DNA of 64,000 nucleotides, from the NCBI RefSeq assembly GCF_000420465.1, contig NZ_ATUZ01000016.1, forward strand, positions 124,001 to 188,000, written 5' to 3'. The DNA is from Desulfovibrio desulfuricans DSM 642. Lineage in GTDB: Bacteria; Desulfobacterota; Desulfovibrionia; Desulfovibrionales; Desulfovibrionaceae. The position numbers were made by a program, and so were the translations under genes. Below the pieces are notes generated by a model, which was not told the origin of the DNA, did not search any database, and worked only from the letters and a program-made list of their open reading frames with translations. Shown piece after piece: positions 45,459-54,959 of the stretch. The first letter of the stretch is position 1. Each line of letters begins with the position of its first letter.

Positions 45459-47663
45459 CTAGGTTTCGGCCAGTGCGCCAGCGGTATCGCCCTGCACGGC
45501 GGAGGGGGGCTTGCGCACGGGCTTTCGGCTTTTGGTTGCAGGTGTCCGCGACTTTTTGGCCCGGCTTATTTCGTTCTGAGCGGCAGGCGTATCTGCCGCA
45601 GGGCGGGCGGCCATGCGGCTGTAATATTCGTGCAGCACCGTCTGCGAGCGGCAGGGGGCCACGGATTCGCCCTTGCTGTATTTGTTGGCCCCGGTGCCGT
45701 CAAGAATGCGGGCCTTGACGTTGTCCGCCCACTGGATGTCAAAAATGTCCCGCAGATTCTGGCGCAGGGCCGGGCAGTGGACAGGCGCCGCCACCTCCAG
45801 CCTGCGGTCAAGATTGCGGGGCATCCAGTCGGCGCTTGAAATATAGGCCAGTTCACTGCCGTTGTTGCAAAAGAGCGCAATGCGCGCATGCTCGAGAAAT
45901 TTGTCCACAATGCTGATGGCCCGGATGTTTTCGCTCAGATCCTGAACCTGCGGCTTGAGGCAGCAGGCGCTGCGCACGATAAGGCGTATTTCCACCCCGG
46001 CCTTGCTGGCGCGGTAAAGCAGCCGGATCATGGATTCATCGGTAAGGCTGTTGAGTTTTACGTGGATGTATGCCTTTTTCCCGGCTTTGGCATTGCGTAT
46101 TTCTCGCTCGATGGCGTTGGTGAAAAAGGCGCGCATGCACTGGGGGGCCGCCACCAGCTCCCGGCACGAAACCGGCTTGTGCGAGGCATTGAGAAAATTG
46201 AATATGGTGCGGGCGTCTTCCGCAAATCCGGGATTGGCTGTCAGCAGCCCCATGTCGCTGTACAGGCGGGCCGTGTCTTCGTTGAAGTTGCCGGTGCCGA
46301 TATAGACATAGCCTGTTTTTTTGCTGCCCTCGATGCGCTCCACAAGAATGACCTTGCTGTGCACCTTGAGGTCTTTGAGACCGTGGATAACGCGCACTCC
46401 GCCCTGATGCAGCATGTCGATGCTTTTGACGTTGCGCTCTTCGTCAAAGCGGGCCATGAGCTCCACGCAGGCCGTAACCCTTTTGCCGTTCTGCGCGGCA
46501 TTGATGAGGGCATTGATGATGCGCGAATGGTCTGCCATGCGGTACAGGGTGATGGAAATATCCGTCACCTTGGGGCCGATGGCCGCCTCGCACAGAAATT
46601 CCACCACATGGTTGAAGGTGTGGTAGGGAAAGTGCAGCAGAATATCCTTGTTGCGCACTACCTTGAGAATGCTGGAGAATGGTTTGATGTCCGGATGTGT
46701 GAGGGCGGGCATGACGGCGTTTTCCAGATCGGGCCGCACACGCGGAAAGTTCATGAGGCTGCGCATCATATGGTAGCGCGCGCCGGGGTCAAGTTCGCTC
46801 TTTTTAAGGTTGAGCTTTGAGCCCAGCAGAAAGAGCAGGTCTTCGGGCATGGCGCTGTCGTAGATAAGGCGCACCGGGCGGCCCCGCAGGCGGTGTTCCA
46901 GGCCTTCTTCCATTTTTTCAATGAGGCTTTTGGACACATCGTCGTCAAGGCTCAGCTCCGCATCGCGCATTACCTTGAAGGTGTATGCGGAAATGCGGTC
47001 GTAGTTGAACATGAAGAAAATATTGTTCAGGCACAGTCTGATGATGTCGTCCACAAAGATGATATCGTGGCAGCCGGGTGACGAGGGCATTTCCACAAAG
47101 CGCGGGCAGGCCGCGTTGACGGGGATGCGCAATACCGCATAGCGGCATTTGCCGGGGGCCGCATCTGATTCCATCTTGATGGCATGGTATATCTGGCTGT
47201 CTTGCAGAAAGGGCAGCCGGGCGGATTTGTTCAGAATAAGCGGCACCAGCTGCGGATAGACCACATTGCCGAAATATCCCCGGCAAAAGGCATCCTGGCC
47301 TTCGCTGAGTTCGGTTTCATCACGCACGCGTATGCCCTCGTGCTCCATGGCGTCCAGCACTTCCTCGTAGGTTTCGCGAAAGGCCGTTTGCGCGGTGGCG
47401 GCCTTGTCGTTAACGCGCTGCAAGGCTTCATCCGGGGTCAAGCCGCCCATGAGCAGCGGCTTTATTTTGCTCTTGGAGCGGGTAAGGCGCACAAGGGACG
47501 CCACGCGAACCTTGATGAATTCGTCCTGATTGCTGGAAAAAATACCCAGAAAGCGCAGCCGCTGCATAAGCGGCGTGGAGTGGTCGCGGGCTTCCTGCAA
47601 TATTCGTTCGTTAAAGCTGAGCCAGCTCAATTCCCTGTTGTTCATAACAGCCGAAGGCTTCAT
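45459..47663 (-). CDS. ppk1: Polyphosphate kinase 1
   Basis: The protein is 734 residues from the ATG at 47663 (GGGAG upstream). The N-terminal domain has NRELSWLSFNERILQEA; the head domain follows; then the phospholipase-D-like catalytic domains with VHSKVILVERI, containing the His that is phosphorylated, and a second His region (AYIHVKLNSLTDESMIRLLY). It reversibly makes polyphosphate from ATP. The last 55 residues are a Lys/Arg/Pro/Ala tail not usual for Ppk. Confidence 0.96.
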   Translation of the reverse strand: MKPSAVMNNRELSWLSFNERILQEARDHSTPLMQRLRFLGIFSSNQDEFIKVRVASLVRLTRSKSKIKPLLMGGLTPDEALQRVNDKAATAQTAFRETYEEVLDAMEHEGIRVRDETELSEGQDAFCRGYFGNVVYPQLVPLILNKSARLPFLQDSQIYHAIKMESDAAPGKCRYAVLRIPVNAACPRFVEMPSSPGCHDIIFVDDIIRLCLNNIFFMFNYDRISAYTFKVMRDAELSLDDDVSKSLIEKMEEGLEHRLRGRPVRLIYDSAMPEDLLFLLGSKLNLKKSELDPGARYHMMRSLMNFPRVRPDLENAVMPALTHPDIKPFSSILKVVRNKDILLHFPYHTFNHVVEFLCEAAIGPKVTDISITLYRMADHSRIINALINAAQNGKRVTACVELMARFDEERNVKSIDMLHQGGVRVIHGLKDLKVHSKVILVERIEGSKKTGYVYIGTGNFNEDTARLYSDMGLLTANPGFAEDARTIFNFLNASHKPVSCRELVAAPQCMRAFFTNAIEREIRNAKAGKKAYIHVKLNSLTDESMIRLLYRASKAGVEIRLIVRSACCLKPQVQDLSENIRAISIVDKFLEHARIALFCNNGSELAYISSADWMPRNLDRRLEVAAPVHCPALRQNLRDIFDIQWADNVKARILDGTGANKYSKGESVAPCRSQTVLHEYYSRMAARPAADTPAAQNEISRAKKSRTPATKSRKPVRKPPSAVQGDTAGALAET

Positions 47664-47811
47664 CGTGTACTCCCGTGGCATTGACGTAAACATCAGGGCA
47701 ATAACTACCCGCGCCTACGACTGTTATGTATGATGGATTTGTTACAATTGCGTGGCGCAAGCCCGTATTTGTCGATGCGCGGGCAAGGCTTTGCCGCATT
47801 TGCCGCGCGCC

Positions 47812-47857
47812 AAATTAAAAGGGCGTCCGCCTATGCATGGCGTCCGCCCTTTAATTT
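47812..47857. terminator. Hairpin with T-tracts on both strands
   Basis: AATTAAAAGGGCG and inner GGCG/CGCC segments pair with CGCCCTTTAATT around a TATGCAT loop. It lies between the chemoreceptor stop and the ppk start, 120 bases beyond the chemoreceptor stop and 150 upstream of ppk. It may end the chemoreceptor transcript. Confidence 0.7.
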
Positions 47858-47982
47858 TGTGCGTGTGTAAGAATAGACAACTTTACCGTCTTGGCCCTGC
47901 AAGAATTTTGTGGGGAAAACAGTAATAAGGGTTTTAGGGGGGAGGGTCCCCCCCGTAAGACATCTCAATACTATAAAATGTG

Positions 47983-50073
47983 TCAGCCGCGCTTCATGTC
48001 GGCCACCAGCTGGCTCAGCGTGTTGGCCTGAGTTGCCAGATCCGCCACAGAGCCGGAAGCGGCGTTCATGGCGTGGGCCGTCTGCTCGGAGCGCTCGTTG
48101 ACCTCAAGAATGGACTTGTTGATCTCATCGCTGCTTGCGGACTGTTCCTCACTGGCAGTTGCGATGGCGCGCACCTGATCGGCTGTGGAAAGCGCGTTGT
48201 TGACGATTTCGCGCAGGGCTTCGCCCGATTTGTTGGCAAACGTTGTGGCGGTTTGCACCTGTTCAAGGGCGTTGTCCATGCTTTGCACGCTCTTGGATGT
48301 GCTTTGCTGGATGGCCGCAATGGCGTTGCCCACATCGTTGGTGGAAGCCATGGTTTTTTCCGCCAGTTTGCGCACTTCATCGGCCACCACGGCAAAGCCG
48401 CGCCCGGCCTCGCCAGCGCGGGCGGCTTCAATGGCGGCGTTGAGGGCCAGCAGGTTGGTCTGGTCGGCTATGTCTGAAATAACGTTCATGATGCGGCTGA
48501 TGGCCTGGGCATGCTCGTTGAGCGTACCCATATCATCCTTGAGCGCCATGGAAACCGAGTGTACGCGGTCAATGCTTTGCAGGGCCTGCTGCACGATTTT
48601 TTCGCCGTTTTCAGCATTGGCTCTGGTCTGGTCAGACATGTCGGAAGCGGACGAGGCATTGCTCGCCACCTCGCGCACTGTGGCGTTCATCTGGTTCATG
48701 GCTGTGGCAGCATCACCGAGGCGCAGGGCCGACTCGCTCGAAAGGTGGTTGGCCTGGCCGATGTGGGCTTCAAGCTCGTTGGACGCGGAGGATACGACCT
48801 TCACCACTTCTTCCAGTTGCATGGCGGCAGAGAGCATGCCTTCTCGGCGGGCGTTTTCCGCCTCTTTGCGGGCGGCCTCTGCCTGCTCTGTGGCGGCTTT
48901 TGCCAGGGCGGTCTGCTGTTCGGCTTCCTCGCCTTTCTGGCGGGCGGTGGTGATCATTTCCTGCAGGTTGCCAACCATGTTCAGCAGGGCAGCGTGCAGC
49001 TCGGCCAGCTCGCCGTAAAACTGCCGGGCGTCAAGGTTCACGTTGAGATCGCCGGTGGCGACCTTGTCGGCCTCCTTAACAATAAGGCTCAAGGGCCGAT
49101 TGATGGAGCGCGCTATGGCCCAGGCGATCAGTAGCATGATCAGGGCCACGCTGAGGGTAATGATCACGCTGGCGCGCACGGCGGTGTTGGTGGCCGCAAG
49201 AATTTCTTCCTCAGACTGGAGCATGAGGATCTTCCAGCCGTGCGGCGTGGTGAGCACATTGGCACGTACTTCGTGCCCGTTTACAACGGTTTGCAGCATG
49301 CCGTCCTTGGCGCCAAACAGCTTTACAAGGCCGGGATCCTGTATGTCCTTGCCAATGATCTTGCCCGTCAGATCCTTGTTGCGCGGGTCGCAGAGGATGC
49401 GCCCCGTGTTTTCGAGCAGCATGAAGTAGCCGGTCTTGCCGAAATTGAGTTCGGCAAAGCGCTGCGACAGGCCGTTGAGCGAAACGTCGATGCCCAGAAC
49501 GCCTGTAAAGTCGCCCCGGCGTGAAAACATTTTGTGCGTGATGGCCACCACCAGTTCACCAGTGATGGAAAGGTAGCTGTCGGCCAGGCCGACCTTTTGC
49601 GACGAAGCCGCGCGCTGCGTGTACCAGGGCCGCTTGCTGGTATTGTAGCCAGCGGGCACCTTGGTATTGTCGGCAGAGGTCGCGTAGCTGCCGTCAGTGT
49701 AGCCTGCGTAGGCTTCCACGTAATCTTCGGAGCCTTCGTCAAGCCGCACCAGCGGCTGAACGGTTTTGAAGGCATCTACCGAAAGATCGGCCCGAAGAAA
49801 AACGTCCGCCTCTTTATTGTTGGAGAAGTTGGGGAAAAGACCCACAGCTTCAGCAATGTAAGGTTCCTGCGCCAGAAGGGCGACGTCGCGTTCAGCCCCG
49901 CTGATGAATGTTTCCACATAGTTGTTCATGAGGCGCAACTGGGTTGAGGAATTGGAAGTATAGCTTTCCTCGGCATTGTTGCGCATGGTCATGATCATAA
50001 AGGGCAGGGTGCCTGCTGCCATCACAATAATTGTAAAAAGGAATCCAAGAATAACGCGCAGTCTGATAGTCAT
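47983..50073 (-). CDS. Methyl-accepting chemotaxis protein with Cache sensor
   Basis: The protein is 696 residues from the ATG at 50073 (AGGAG upstream). A first membrane helix ([21 protein letters not shown]) is followed by a periplasmic double-Cache-type domain (residues 35-290; [20 protein letters not shown] and [14 protein letters not shown]), a second helix ([19 protein letters not shown]), HAMP, a coiled coil and the signalling tip ([20 protein letters not shown]; core [19 protein letters not shown]). The ligand is unknown; amino or organic acids are usual. No CheR-binding pentapeptide is at the C-terminus. Confidence 0.95.
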   Translation of the reverse strand: MTIRLRVILGFLFTIIVMAAGTLPFMIMTMRNNAEESYTSNSSTQLRLMNNYVETFISGAERDVALLAQEPYIAEAVGLFPNFSNNKEADVFLRADLSVDAFKTVQPLVRLDEGSEDYVEAYAGYTDGSYATSADNTKVPAGYNTSKRPWYTQRAASSQKVGLADSYLSITGELVVAITHKMFSRRGDFTGVLGIDVSLNGLSQRFAELNFGKTGYFMLLENTGRILCDPRNKDLTGKIIGKDIQDPGLVKLFGAKDGMLQTVVNGHEVRANVLTTPHGWKILMLQSEEEILAATNTAVRASVIITLSVALIMLLIAWAIARSINRPLSLIVKEADKVATGDLNVNLDARQFYGELAELHAALLNMVGNLQEMITTARQKGEEAEQQTALAKAATEQAEAARKEAENARREGMLSAAMQLEEVVKVVSSASNELEAHIGQANHLSSESALRLGDAATAMNQMNATVREVASNASSASDMSDQTRANAENGEKIVQQALQSIDRVHSVSMALKDDMGTLNEHAQAISRIMNVISDIADQTNLLALNAAIEAARAGEAGRGFAVVADEVRKLAEKTMASTNDVGNAIAAIQQSTSKSVQSMDNALEQVQTATTFANKSGEALREIVNNALSTADQVRAIATASEEQSASSDEINKSILEVNERSEQTAHAMNAASGSVADLATQANTLSQLVADMKRG

Positions 50074-50374
50074 AGCAAGGCTCCTGCTCAATCTGAAGTG
50101 GACTTGCGGCCAGTCTGGCGGATCTGACGCATAACATGACTATCGGTTTGTTTTTTGGAATCTTAACATCTGAAATACAAATGTAACATGAAAAAAACGA
50201 CGAAGGCAGACACATACGTACTACCCCCCCGTGCGCGCAAAAGGGGCAGACCGCACTTGCCTGCGGCCCATGAGTGCGTATACCGTCAGATTGCAATACG
50301 TCAGCATCCGGTGTTGCTGCGCGGTCAGGCTGCACACCGCCGGTTAATCAAAATTAAAGATCGGGAAGGTTTGC
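50074..50374. other. Divergent promoter region of the chemoreceptor and mntH
   Basis: About 300 bases with AT-rich parts near 50140-50200. No promoter could be named with certainty, and no gene or RNA was seen. Confidence 0.4.
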
Positions 50375-51640
50375 ATGAGTGCAACAAGCTTTTGGAGCAA
50401 GTGCAATGTGTCGGGCATTACCCACAAGGGCGAGGAGTTCCTCAAATTTGTGGGGCCTGGGCTGCTGGTGACAGTGGGTTTTATCGACCCCGGCAACTGG
50501 GCCGCCAATCTGGCCGCCGGGGCGGAGTACGGTTATTCCCTGCTGTGGATGGTGAGCCTTTCCACCTTTATGCTTATTGTATTGCAGCACAATGCGGCGC
50601 ATCTGGGCATTGTGACGGGCAAGTGCATGGCCGAGGCCATAACGGAGTATTTTCCCTGCACCATTGGCCGGCTCGTGCTGTTTAGCGCCTTTGGCGCTTC
50701 GGTCATGACCAGCATGGCTGAAATCCTCGGCGGGGCCATTGCCCTGCGCATGCTCTTTTCCATTCCCCTGCCCATTGGCGCAACTCTTACGGCCCTTCTG
50801 GCTGGCGGCCTTTTGTTGTTCAATTCGTACACCAAGGTTGAAAAGTGGATCATCGGCTTTGTGTCGCTGATCGGCATTGCCTTTTTGTACGAGTTGTGGC
50901 TGGTGCCTGCCGGGTGGGTTCCCAAGGCTGCTGTGGGATGGGTGATGCCAGCCTTTCCCGAAGGTTCCATGCTGGTGATCATGAGCGTGCTTGGCGCGGT
51001 GGTCATGCCCCACAATCTTTTTTTGCATTCCGAAATTATTCAGAGCCGTCAGTGGAATCTTGAGGGCGATGCCTTTATCGAAAAAAGGCTCGACTATGAA
51101 TTTTTTGACACGCTCTTTGCCATGCTGGTGGGTTGGGCCATCAACAGCGCCATGATTATTCTGGCTGCTGCGGTGTTCTGGACGGCGGGGGAACACGTGA
51201 CGGAACTTGAACAGGCCCGCGACCTGCTCAAGCCCCTGCTGGGCGACAGCGCCTCGGTGATTTTTGCCGTGGCCCTGCTGTTTGCCGGGGTGGCCTCGTC
51301 CGTCACATCGGGCATGGCTGGCGGCATCATGACCTCGGGCATGGCTGGCGAAGCCTACAACACCAAGGACAAGCACAGCGTCATGGGCATTGTTGGCTCG
51401 CTGGGCTGCGGCCTTGTGCTCATTTGGCTGACCAGCGATCCCTTCAAGGGCTTGCTGCTTTCGCAGATGGCTCTTTCGGTACAGTTGCCCATCACCATGA
51501 TTTCGCTGGTGGCGCTGACATCGTCCCCCAAGGTCATGGGCAAATACGCCAACGGCAAGGGCACAAAGCTGCTGCTCTACACGCTCGCAGGCATCGTGAC
51601 CGTGCTGAACATCATGCTGCTCTTCAGCGCGCTGGATTAG
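50375..51640 (+). CDS. Nramp-family divalent metal transporter
   Basis: The protein is 421 residues with about 11 membrane segments. The Nramp motifs are present: DPGNWAANLAAGAEYG near residue 38 (metal-binding DPGN) and VVMPHNLFLHSEII near residue 210 (MPHN in place of MPHN/L). It imports Mn2+, Fe2+ or similar ions with protons across the cytoplasmic membrane. GGAAGG precedes the ATG. The next gene on the strand is the signal-less binding protein 207 bases later, in front of a metal-type GTPase. Confidence 0.93.
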   Translation: MSATSFWSKCNVSGITHKGEEFLKFVGPGLLVTVGFIDPGNWAANLAAGAEYGYSLLWMVSLSTFMLIVLQHNAAHLGIVTGKCMAEAITEYFPCTIGRLVLFSAFGASVMTSMAEILGGAIALRMLFSIPLPIGATLTALLAGGLLLFNSYTKVEKWIIGFVSLIGIAFLYELWLVPAGWVPKAAVGWVMPAFPEGSMLVIMSVLGAVVMPHNLFLHSEIIQSRQWNLEGDAFIEKRLDYEFFDTLFAMLVGWAINSAMIILAAAVFWTAGEHVTELEQARDLLKPLLGDSASVIFAVALLFAGVASSVTSGMAGGIMTSGMAGEAYNTKDKHSVMGIVGSLGCGLVLIWLTSDPFKGLLLSQMALSVQLPITMISLVALTSSPKVMGKYANGKGTKLLLYTLAGIVTVLNIMLLFSALD

Positions 51641-51683
51641 CGACGCTTCGGAGACCACCCACCATATGTCCCGGACAGCGGAC

Positions 51684-51722
51684 ACAATATTGTATTGCCG
51701 TGCGGCTATAGTACAATATTGT
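51684..51722 (+). promoter_or_regulatory. Two copies of a perfect 10-base palindrome in front of the binding-protein operon
   Basis: ACAATATTGT occurs at 51684-51693 and again at 51713-51722, 29 bases apart start to start. The second abuts a possible -35 (TTGGAC, 51723-51728) with TGTAAA as -10 at 51746-51751. The pair looks like a tandem operator for a dimeric regulator. The regulator is not identified. Confidence 0.7.
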
Positions 51723-51847
51723 TTGGACTCCGACTGAAGGTGAACTGTAAATTAAGATACATATCGGTATGTTGAGCAAGGCCTTTCATCGGCATGTTCC
51801 TTGCTCTACCCAGAGCGGTTCCCAAACTTTTTGCGGAAAGAGGCACC

Positions 51848-52864
51848 ATGAAAAGGCTTGAACATCTCATGCAGGCATTGCAACAGCAGGAGGACATCCC
51901 CGTCATGGGCAAAACCGACCTGCTGCTTTATGCCCCCTGTCCGGTAAAGCTTGTGGTCAAGGAGCGCATCGAGGCCATTGCCGCAGCGGCAAATCCGCCT
52001 CTGACGGTGCATATTCCCATGGGCTGCACCTCGGTTGATCCTTACGACCCGCTGTATATGGAATCTGATGCAAACAAATTGCCCGCCGTTATCGCGTCCA
52101 TTGGCTACGGCGACTTCTGGCGCGGCGAATTTGTGCGGCGTTTTGTCAGCACGGGCATATTTGAAAGCGTCCAGCCACGCGTGTTGAACCCCCTGTATGC
52201 CGATGCCGGGCTGATTGACCCTGCCGGGGCCTATACCATCTACGGTGTGACCCCGTACATTTTTCTGGTAGACCACAAAAAGCTGGACGGCCTGCCAGCG
52301 CCGAAAAACTGGGCAGACCTCATGAACCCCCGTTATCGCGGGCAGATTGTCATGTGCGGCGATGGCGACGACATGGCCGACGCCGTGCTGCTCAACCAGT
52401 ACAAGGATTTTGGCGAACCGGGCGTTACCGGGCTTGCCGCCAACATCAAAAGCTTCATGCACTCCTCGCGCATGGCAAAGGTCTGCGGCACCGCCGCGCC
52501 CGATGCCGGGGGCATCTTTATCATCCCCCTGTTTTTTGCCGAGAGCACCAAGCTGCCGGAGCATGTGGAAATTGTCTGGCCCGAGGACGGCGCAGCCGCA
52601 AGCCCCCTCTATCTGCTGGCAAAAAAATCAGAAAAGGCGCGTCTGGCCCCGGTGCTGAACTTTTTTGCCAATGGCTTTGGCGGCATAGACAGCGCCGCCT
52701 GGTTCATCCCTGTGGACGGTTCGCGCCCCTCGCAGTTGCCCGCAGGGGCAAAGCTCAAATGGGTGGGCTGGGATTTTGTGGAAAGCAACGACGTGAACAG
52801 CCTGCGCGATATTTTGGCCTTGAAGTTCCGGCGGTTGCAGGCGGGCACGGCATGCGTCTCATAA
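51848..52864 (+). CDS. Substrate-binding-type protein without signal peptide
   Basis: The protein is 338 residues from the ATG at 51848, behind AGAGG; the 18-codon upstream extension has no signal peptide either. The fold is that of iron- or spermidine-type periplasmic binding proteins (TPYIFLVDHKKLDGLPAP; NWADLMNPRYRGQIVMCGDG; GGIFIIPLFFAEST). No hydrophobic N-terminus, lipobox or twin-arginine motif is seen, so it is probably cytoplasmic. It overlaps the GTPase gene by 13 bases. No permease is present in the operon. What it binds is unknown; a metal or metal complex is the best guess from its neighbours. Confidence 0.8.
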   Translation: MKRLEHLMQALQQQEDIPVMGKTDLLLYAPCPVKLVVKERIEAIAAAANPPLTVHIPMGCTSVDPYDPLYMESDANKLPAVIASIGYGDFWRGEFVRRFVSTGIFESVQPRVLNPLYADAGLIDPAGAYTIYGVTPYIFLVDHKKLDGLPAPKNWADLMNPRYRGQIVMCGDGDDMADAVLLNQYKDFGEPGVTGLAANIKSFMHSSRMAKVCGTAAPDAGGIFIIPLFFAESTKLPEHVEIVWPEDGAAASPLYLLAKKSEKARLAPVLNFFANGFGGIDSAAWFIPVDGSRPSQLPAGAKLKWVGWDFVESNDVNSLRDILALKFRRLQAGTACVS

Positions 52865-53553
52865 CCGTGGCGGGGCCGCCCGCGTGCGGCAAAACCTCGC
52901 TTGTGGTCAGGGCTGGCGCGGCCCTGAAGGCGCGGGGCGCGACCTGCGCCGTCATCAAGTTTGACTGCCTGCAAACCCGCGATGACGAACTCTACGCCGC
53001 GGCTGATATTCCCGTTTCCGTTGCGCTTTCCGGCGGGCTCTGCCCCGACCACTTTTTTGCCACCAATCTGGAAGAAGCCTTTGCCTGGGCCGCAGAAACC
53101 GGGGCCGACATCTGCATTATCGAAACTGCGGGCCTGTGCAACCGCTGTTCGCCGCATCTGCGCGGGGCCCTGGCCCTGTGCGTCATCGACAACCTCATGG
53201 GCATAGACGCGCCGGAAAAAATTGGCCCCATGCTGCGGCTGGCCGATGTGGTGGCCGTGACCAAGGGTGATCTTGTTTCGCAGGCAGAACGCGAGGTCTA
53301 CCGCTACCGCATCCGGCAGATGAACCAACGGGCCGTTATCCGGCACGTGAACGGTCTGACAGGGCAGGGTTGCGCGGAGCTTGCCGCCATCATGGCCATC
53401 GCGCCGGACATTGCCTCCGTTACCGACATGCGGCTGCGCTTCGCCATGCCCGCAGCCATCTGCTCCTATTGCCTGAGCGAAATGCGCATTGGCGCGCGTT
53501 ACCAGAAGGGCAACGTCAAAAAGGCGGAATTTGGAGAAGGTCATGGAGCGTGA
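52852..53553 (+). CDS. G3E-family GTPase with CxxC motifs (metallochaperone type)
   Basis: The protein is 233 residues. The P-loop is AGPPACGKTS at residues 7-16; the Walker B-like IIETAGLCNRCSPH has the Glu of the ExxG motif that defines the HypB/UreG/CobW (G3E) group; TKGDL is the guanine-specificity motif. Two CxxC pairs, CNRC after the ExxG motif and CSYC near the C-terminus, suggest a metal site. Known relatives insert nickel or cobalt into enzymes using GTP. It overlaps the flanking genes by 13 and 11 bases, so all three are translated together. Confidence 0.87.
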   Translation: MRLITVAGPPACGKTSLVVRAGAALKARGATCAVIKFDCLQTRDDELYAAADIPVSVALSGGLCPDHFFATNLEEAFAWAAETGADICIIETAGLCNRCSPHLRGALALCVIDNLMGIDAPEKIGPMLRLADVVAVTKGDLVSQAEREVYRYRIRQMNQRAVIRHVNGLTGQGCAELAAIMAIAPDIASVTDMRLRFAMPAAICSYCLSEMRIGARYQKGNVKKAEFGEGHGA

Positions 53554-54331
53554 AAATATGGAACTGGCCCTGCGCAGCCTGAGCCTGACCCCAGGCCGCG
53601 ACAAGGCAGGCCAGCCGGAAAAAACGCAGATTCACTTCCGCCCCGGTGAAATCACGGCCCTGCTGGGGCCAACGGGCGCTGGCAAGAGCCGCTTTTTAAG
53701 CGATATTGAATCCCTTGCCGCAGGCGATACCCCAACTGGCCGCACCGTGCTGCTCAACGGCGCGGAACCCGATGAAGACACGCGCTTTGATCTGCAGGGG
53801 CGGCTGGTGGCCCAGCTGACCCAGAATATGAACTTTGTGCTGGACATGGGCGTCATGGATTTTTTGCGCACCCACGCCCTGAGCCGCGAGGTGCCAGACC
53901 CCGAAGCCGCTGCGGCCAGGGTTTTTGCCGCCGCCAACGAACTGGCTGGCGAATCCTTTGGCGGGAGCACGCAGCTGACCCAGCTTTCCGGCGGGCAGTC
54001 GCGCGCCCTGATGATTGCGGATACTGCCCTGCTCAGCTGGTCGCCCGTGCTGCTCATTGACGAAATTGAAAACGCCGGAGTGGACAAGCGTAAGGCCCTT
54101 GATCTGCTGCTGGCATCGGACAAGATTATTGTCATGGCGACGCACGATCCCGTGCTGGCCTTGGCGGCAGACAGGCGGCTGGTGTTCGAGCAAGGGGCCG
54201 TGGCCGCTGTGCTGGCGCGCACCCCGGCGGAAGACGCCCTGCTGGCCCGACTGGAAGATATGGAACGGCACTGGTCTGACGTGCGCGAGGCCCTGCGCAA
54301 AGGGGCGGATATGTCGCCCTGGGGTATTTAA
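53543..54331 (+). CDS. ABC-type ATPase
   Basis: The protein is 262 residues, choosing the ATG at 53543 (GGAGAAGG upstream; 53558 is also possible). It has Walker A LLGPTGAGKSRFLSD, the ABC signature QLSGGQSRALMIAD and Walker B VLLIDEIENAGV. The switch His region is MATHDPVLALA. It has no membrane segment. Without a permease, it may drive a protein-remodelling or insertion step rather than transport. It ends the unit; a strong terminator follows. Confidence 0.88.
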   Translation: MERENMELALRSLSLTPGRDKAGQPEKTQIHFRPGEITALLGPTGAGKSRFLSDIESLAAGDTPTGRTVLLNGAEPDEDTRFDLQGRLVAQLTQNMNFVLDMGVMDFLRTHALSREVPDPEAAAARVFAAANELAGESFGGSTQLTQLSGGQSRALMIADTALLSWSPVLLIDEIENAGVDKRKALDLLLASDKIIVMATHDPVLALAADRRLVFEQGAVAAVLARTPAEDALLARLEDMERHWSDVREALRKGADMSPWGI

Positions 54332-54440
54332 TTGGTATTTTTCGCGTTGGAAGCGCCCCACACCAATAGCCAGTTGTTTTACTTGCAGTTTTGTCAGGCC
54401 TTATCTGAAAGAGGGGCAAGAGCAGAATGCGCAACGTGTA

Positions 54441-54478
54441 AAATGCAGAGGCCGTCCCAAGGGACGGCCTCTGCATTT
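54441..54478. terminator. Perfect 18-bp palindrome between convergent genes
   Basis: AAATGCAGAGGCCGTCCC is followed after AA by its exact reverse complement. It lies between the ABC ATPase stop and the small minus-strand gene, and probably terminates both. Confidence 0.85.
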
Positions 54479-54499
54479 GCATATCTTGTGCAGCGAAAA

Positions 54500-54691
54500 T
54501 TATTTCTTTTCAAACATCTCGATCTGGGCAACCACCATGCGGCTGAACACGGCGGCAATGCTCTCTGCATCCACAGTGGCGGAGCCGGAACCGGCAAAGG
54601 CTTCGGCCACCTTTTGCGCATTGCTCACCATGGTGGAAAAAATCTGCGGGGTCACAGTAGCGTTCATGGCGCGTTGGTAGGTGGAATCCAT
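54500..54691 (-). CDS. Small protein of unknown function
   Basis: The protein is 63 residues from the ATG at 54691 with AAGGAAA upstream; the longer in-frame start is unlikely. It is a helical-looking sequence, Ala- and Val-rich (TMVSNAQKVAEAFAGSG, SIAAVFSRMVVAQIEMFEKK), without Cys or membrane segment. I do not recognise it. The gene is isolated between two terminator-like palindromes. Codon use and the good ribosome binding site support real coding. Confidence 0.6.
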   Translation of the reverse strand: MDSTYQRAMNATVTPQIFSTMVSNAQKVAEAFAGSGSATVDAESIAAVFSRMVVAQIEMFEKK

Positions 54692-54856
54692 ATTTTTTCC
54701 TTTCAGGCAGGGGACTCCTGCTTTTGGTTGAAATAAAGACAACAGTTTCAGGGGCTTCTCCGTAACTATCTCTGCTTTCGAATTGTTTTGGCAAATTGTT
54801 TTAATAAATTATTCTGGGCTGTTGGCACTACGAGGAGTTTTGTTTCCTGCCAAGGA

Positions 54857-54919
54857 AGAAAGCCTTTTTATCGAGGGAGCGTAGCTCTGAGGCTACTCGA
54901 CCGGAATAAAAGGCTTTCT
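54857..54919 (-). repeat. Palindromic repeat/terminator, copy 1
   Basis: AGAAAGCCTTTTTA at 54857-54870 pairs with TAAAAGGCTTTCT at 54907-54919; an inner arm around GAGCGTAGCTC adds structure. It follows the hypE stop by 40 bases on the minus strand and has T-tracts both ways. A related element is at 57155-57213. Confidence 0.7.
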
Positions 54920-54959
54920 AACGTGGGCAGGGGGCAAAAGAGCCATAGTGGCAGCAGGC

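Noticed and set aside
47930-47960. G-run/C-run hairpin considered as the chemoreceptor terminator
   Set aside because: No T-run follows the stem on the minus strand; the hairpin at 47812-47857 is the better candidate.
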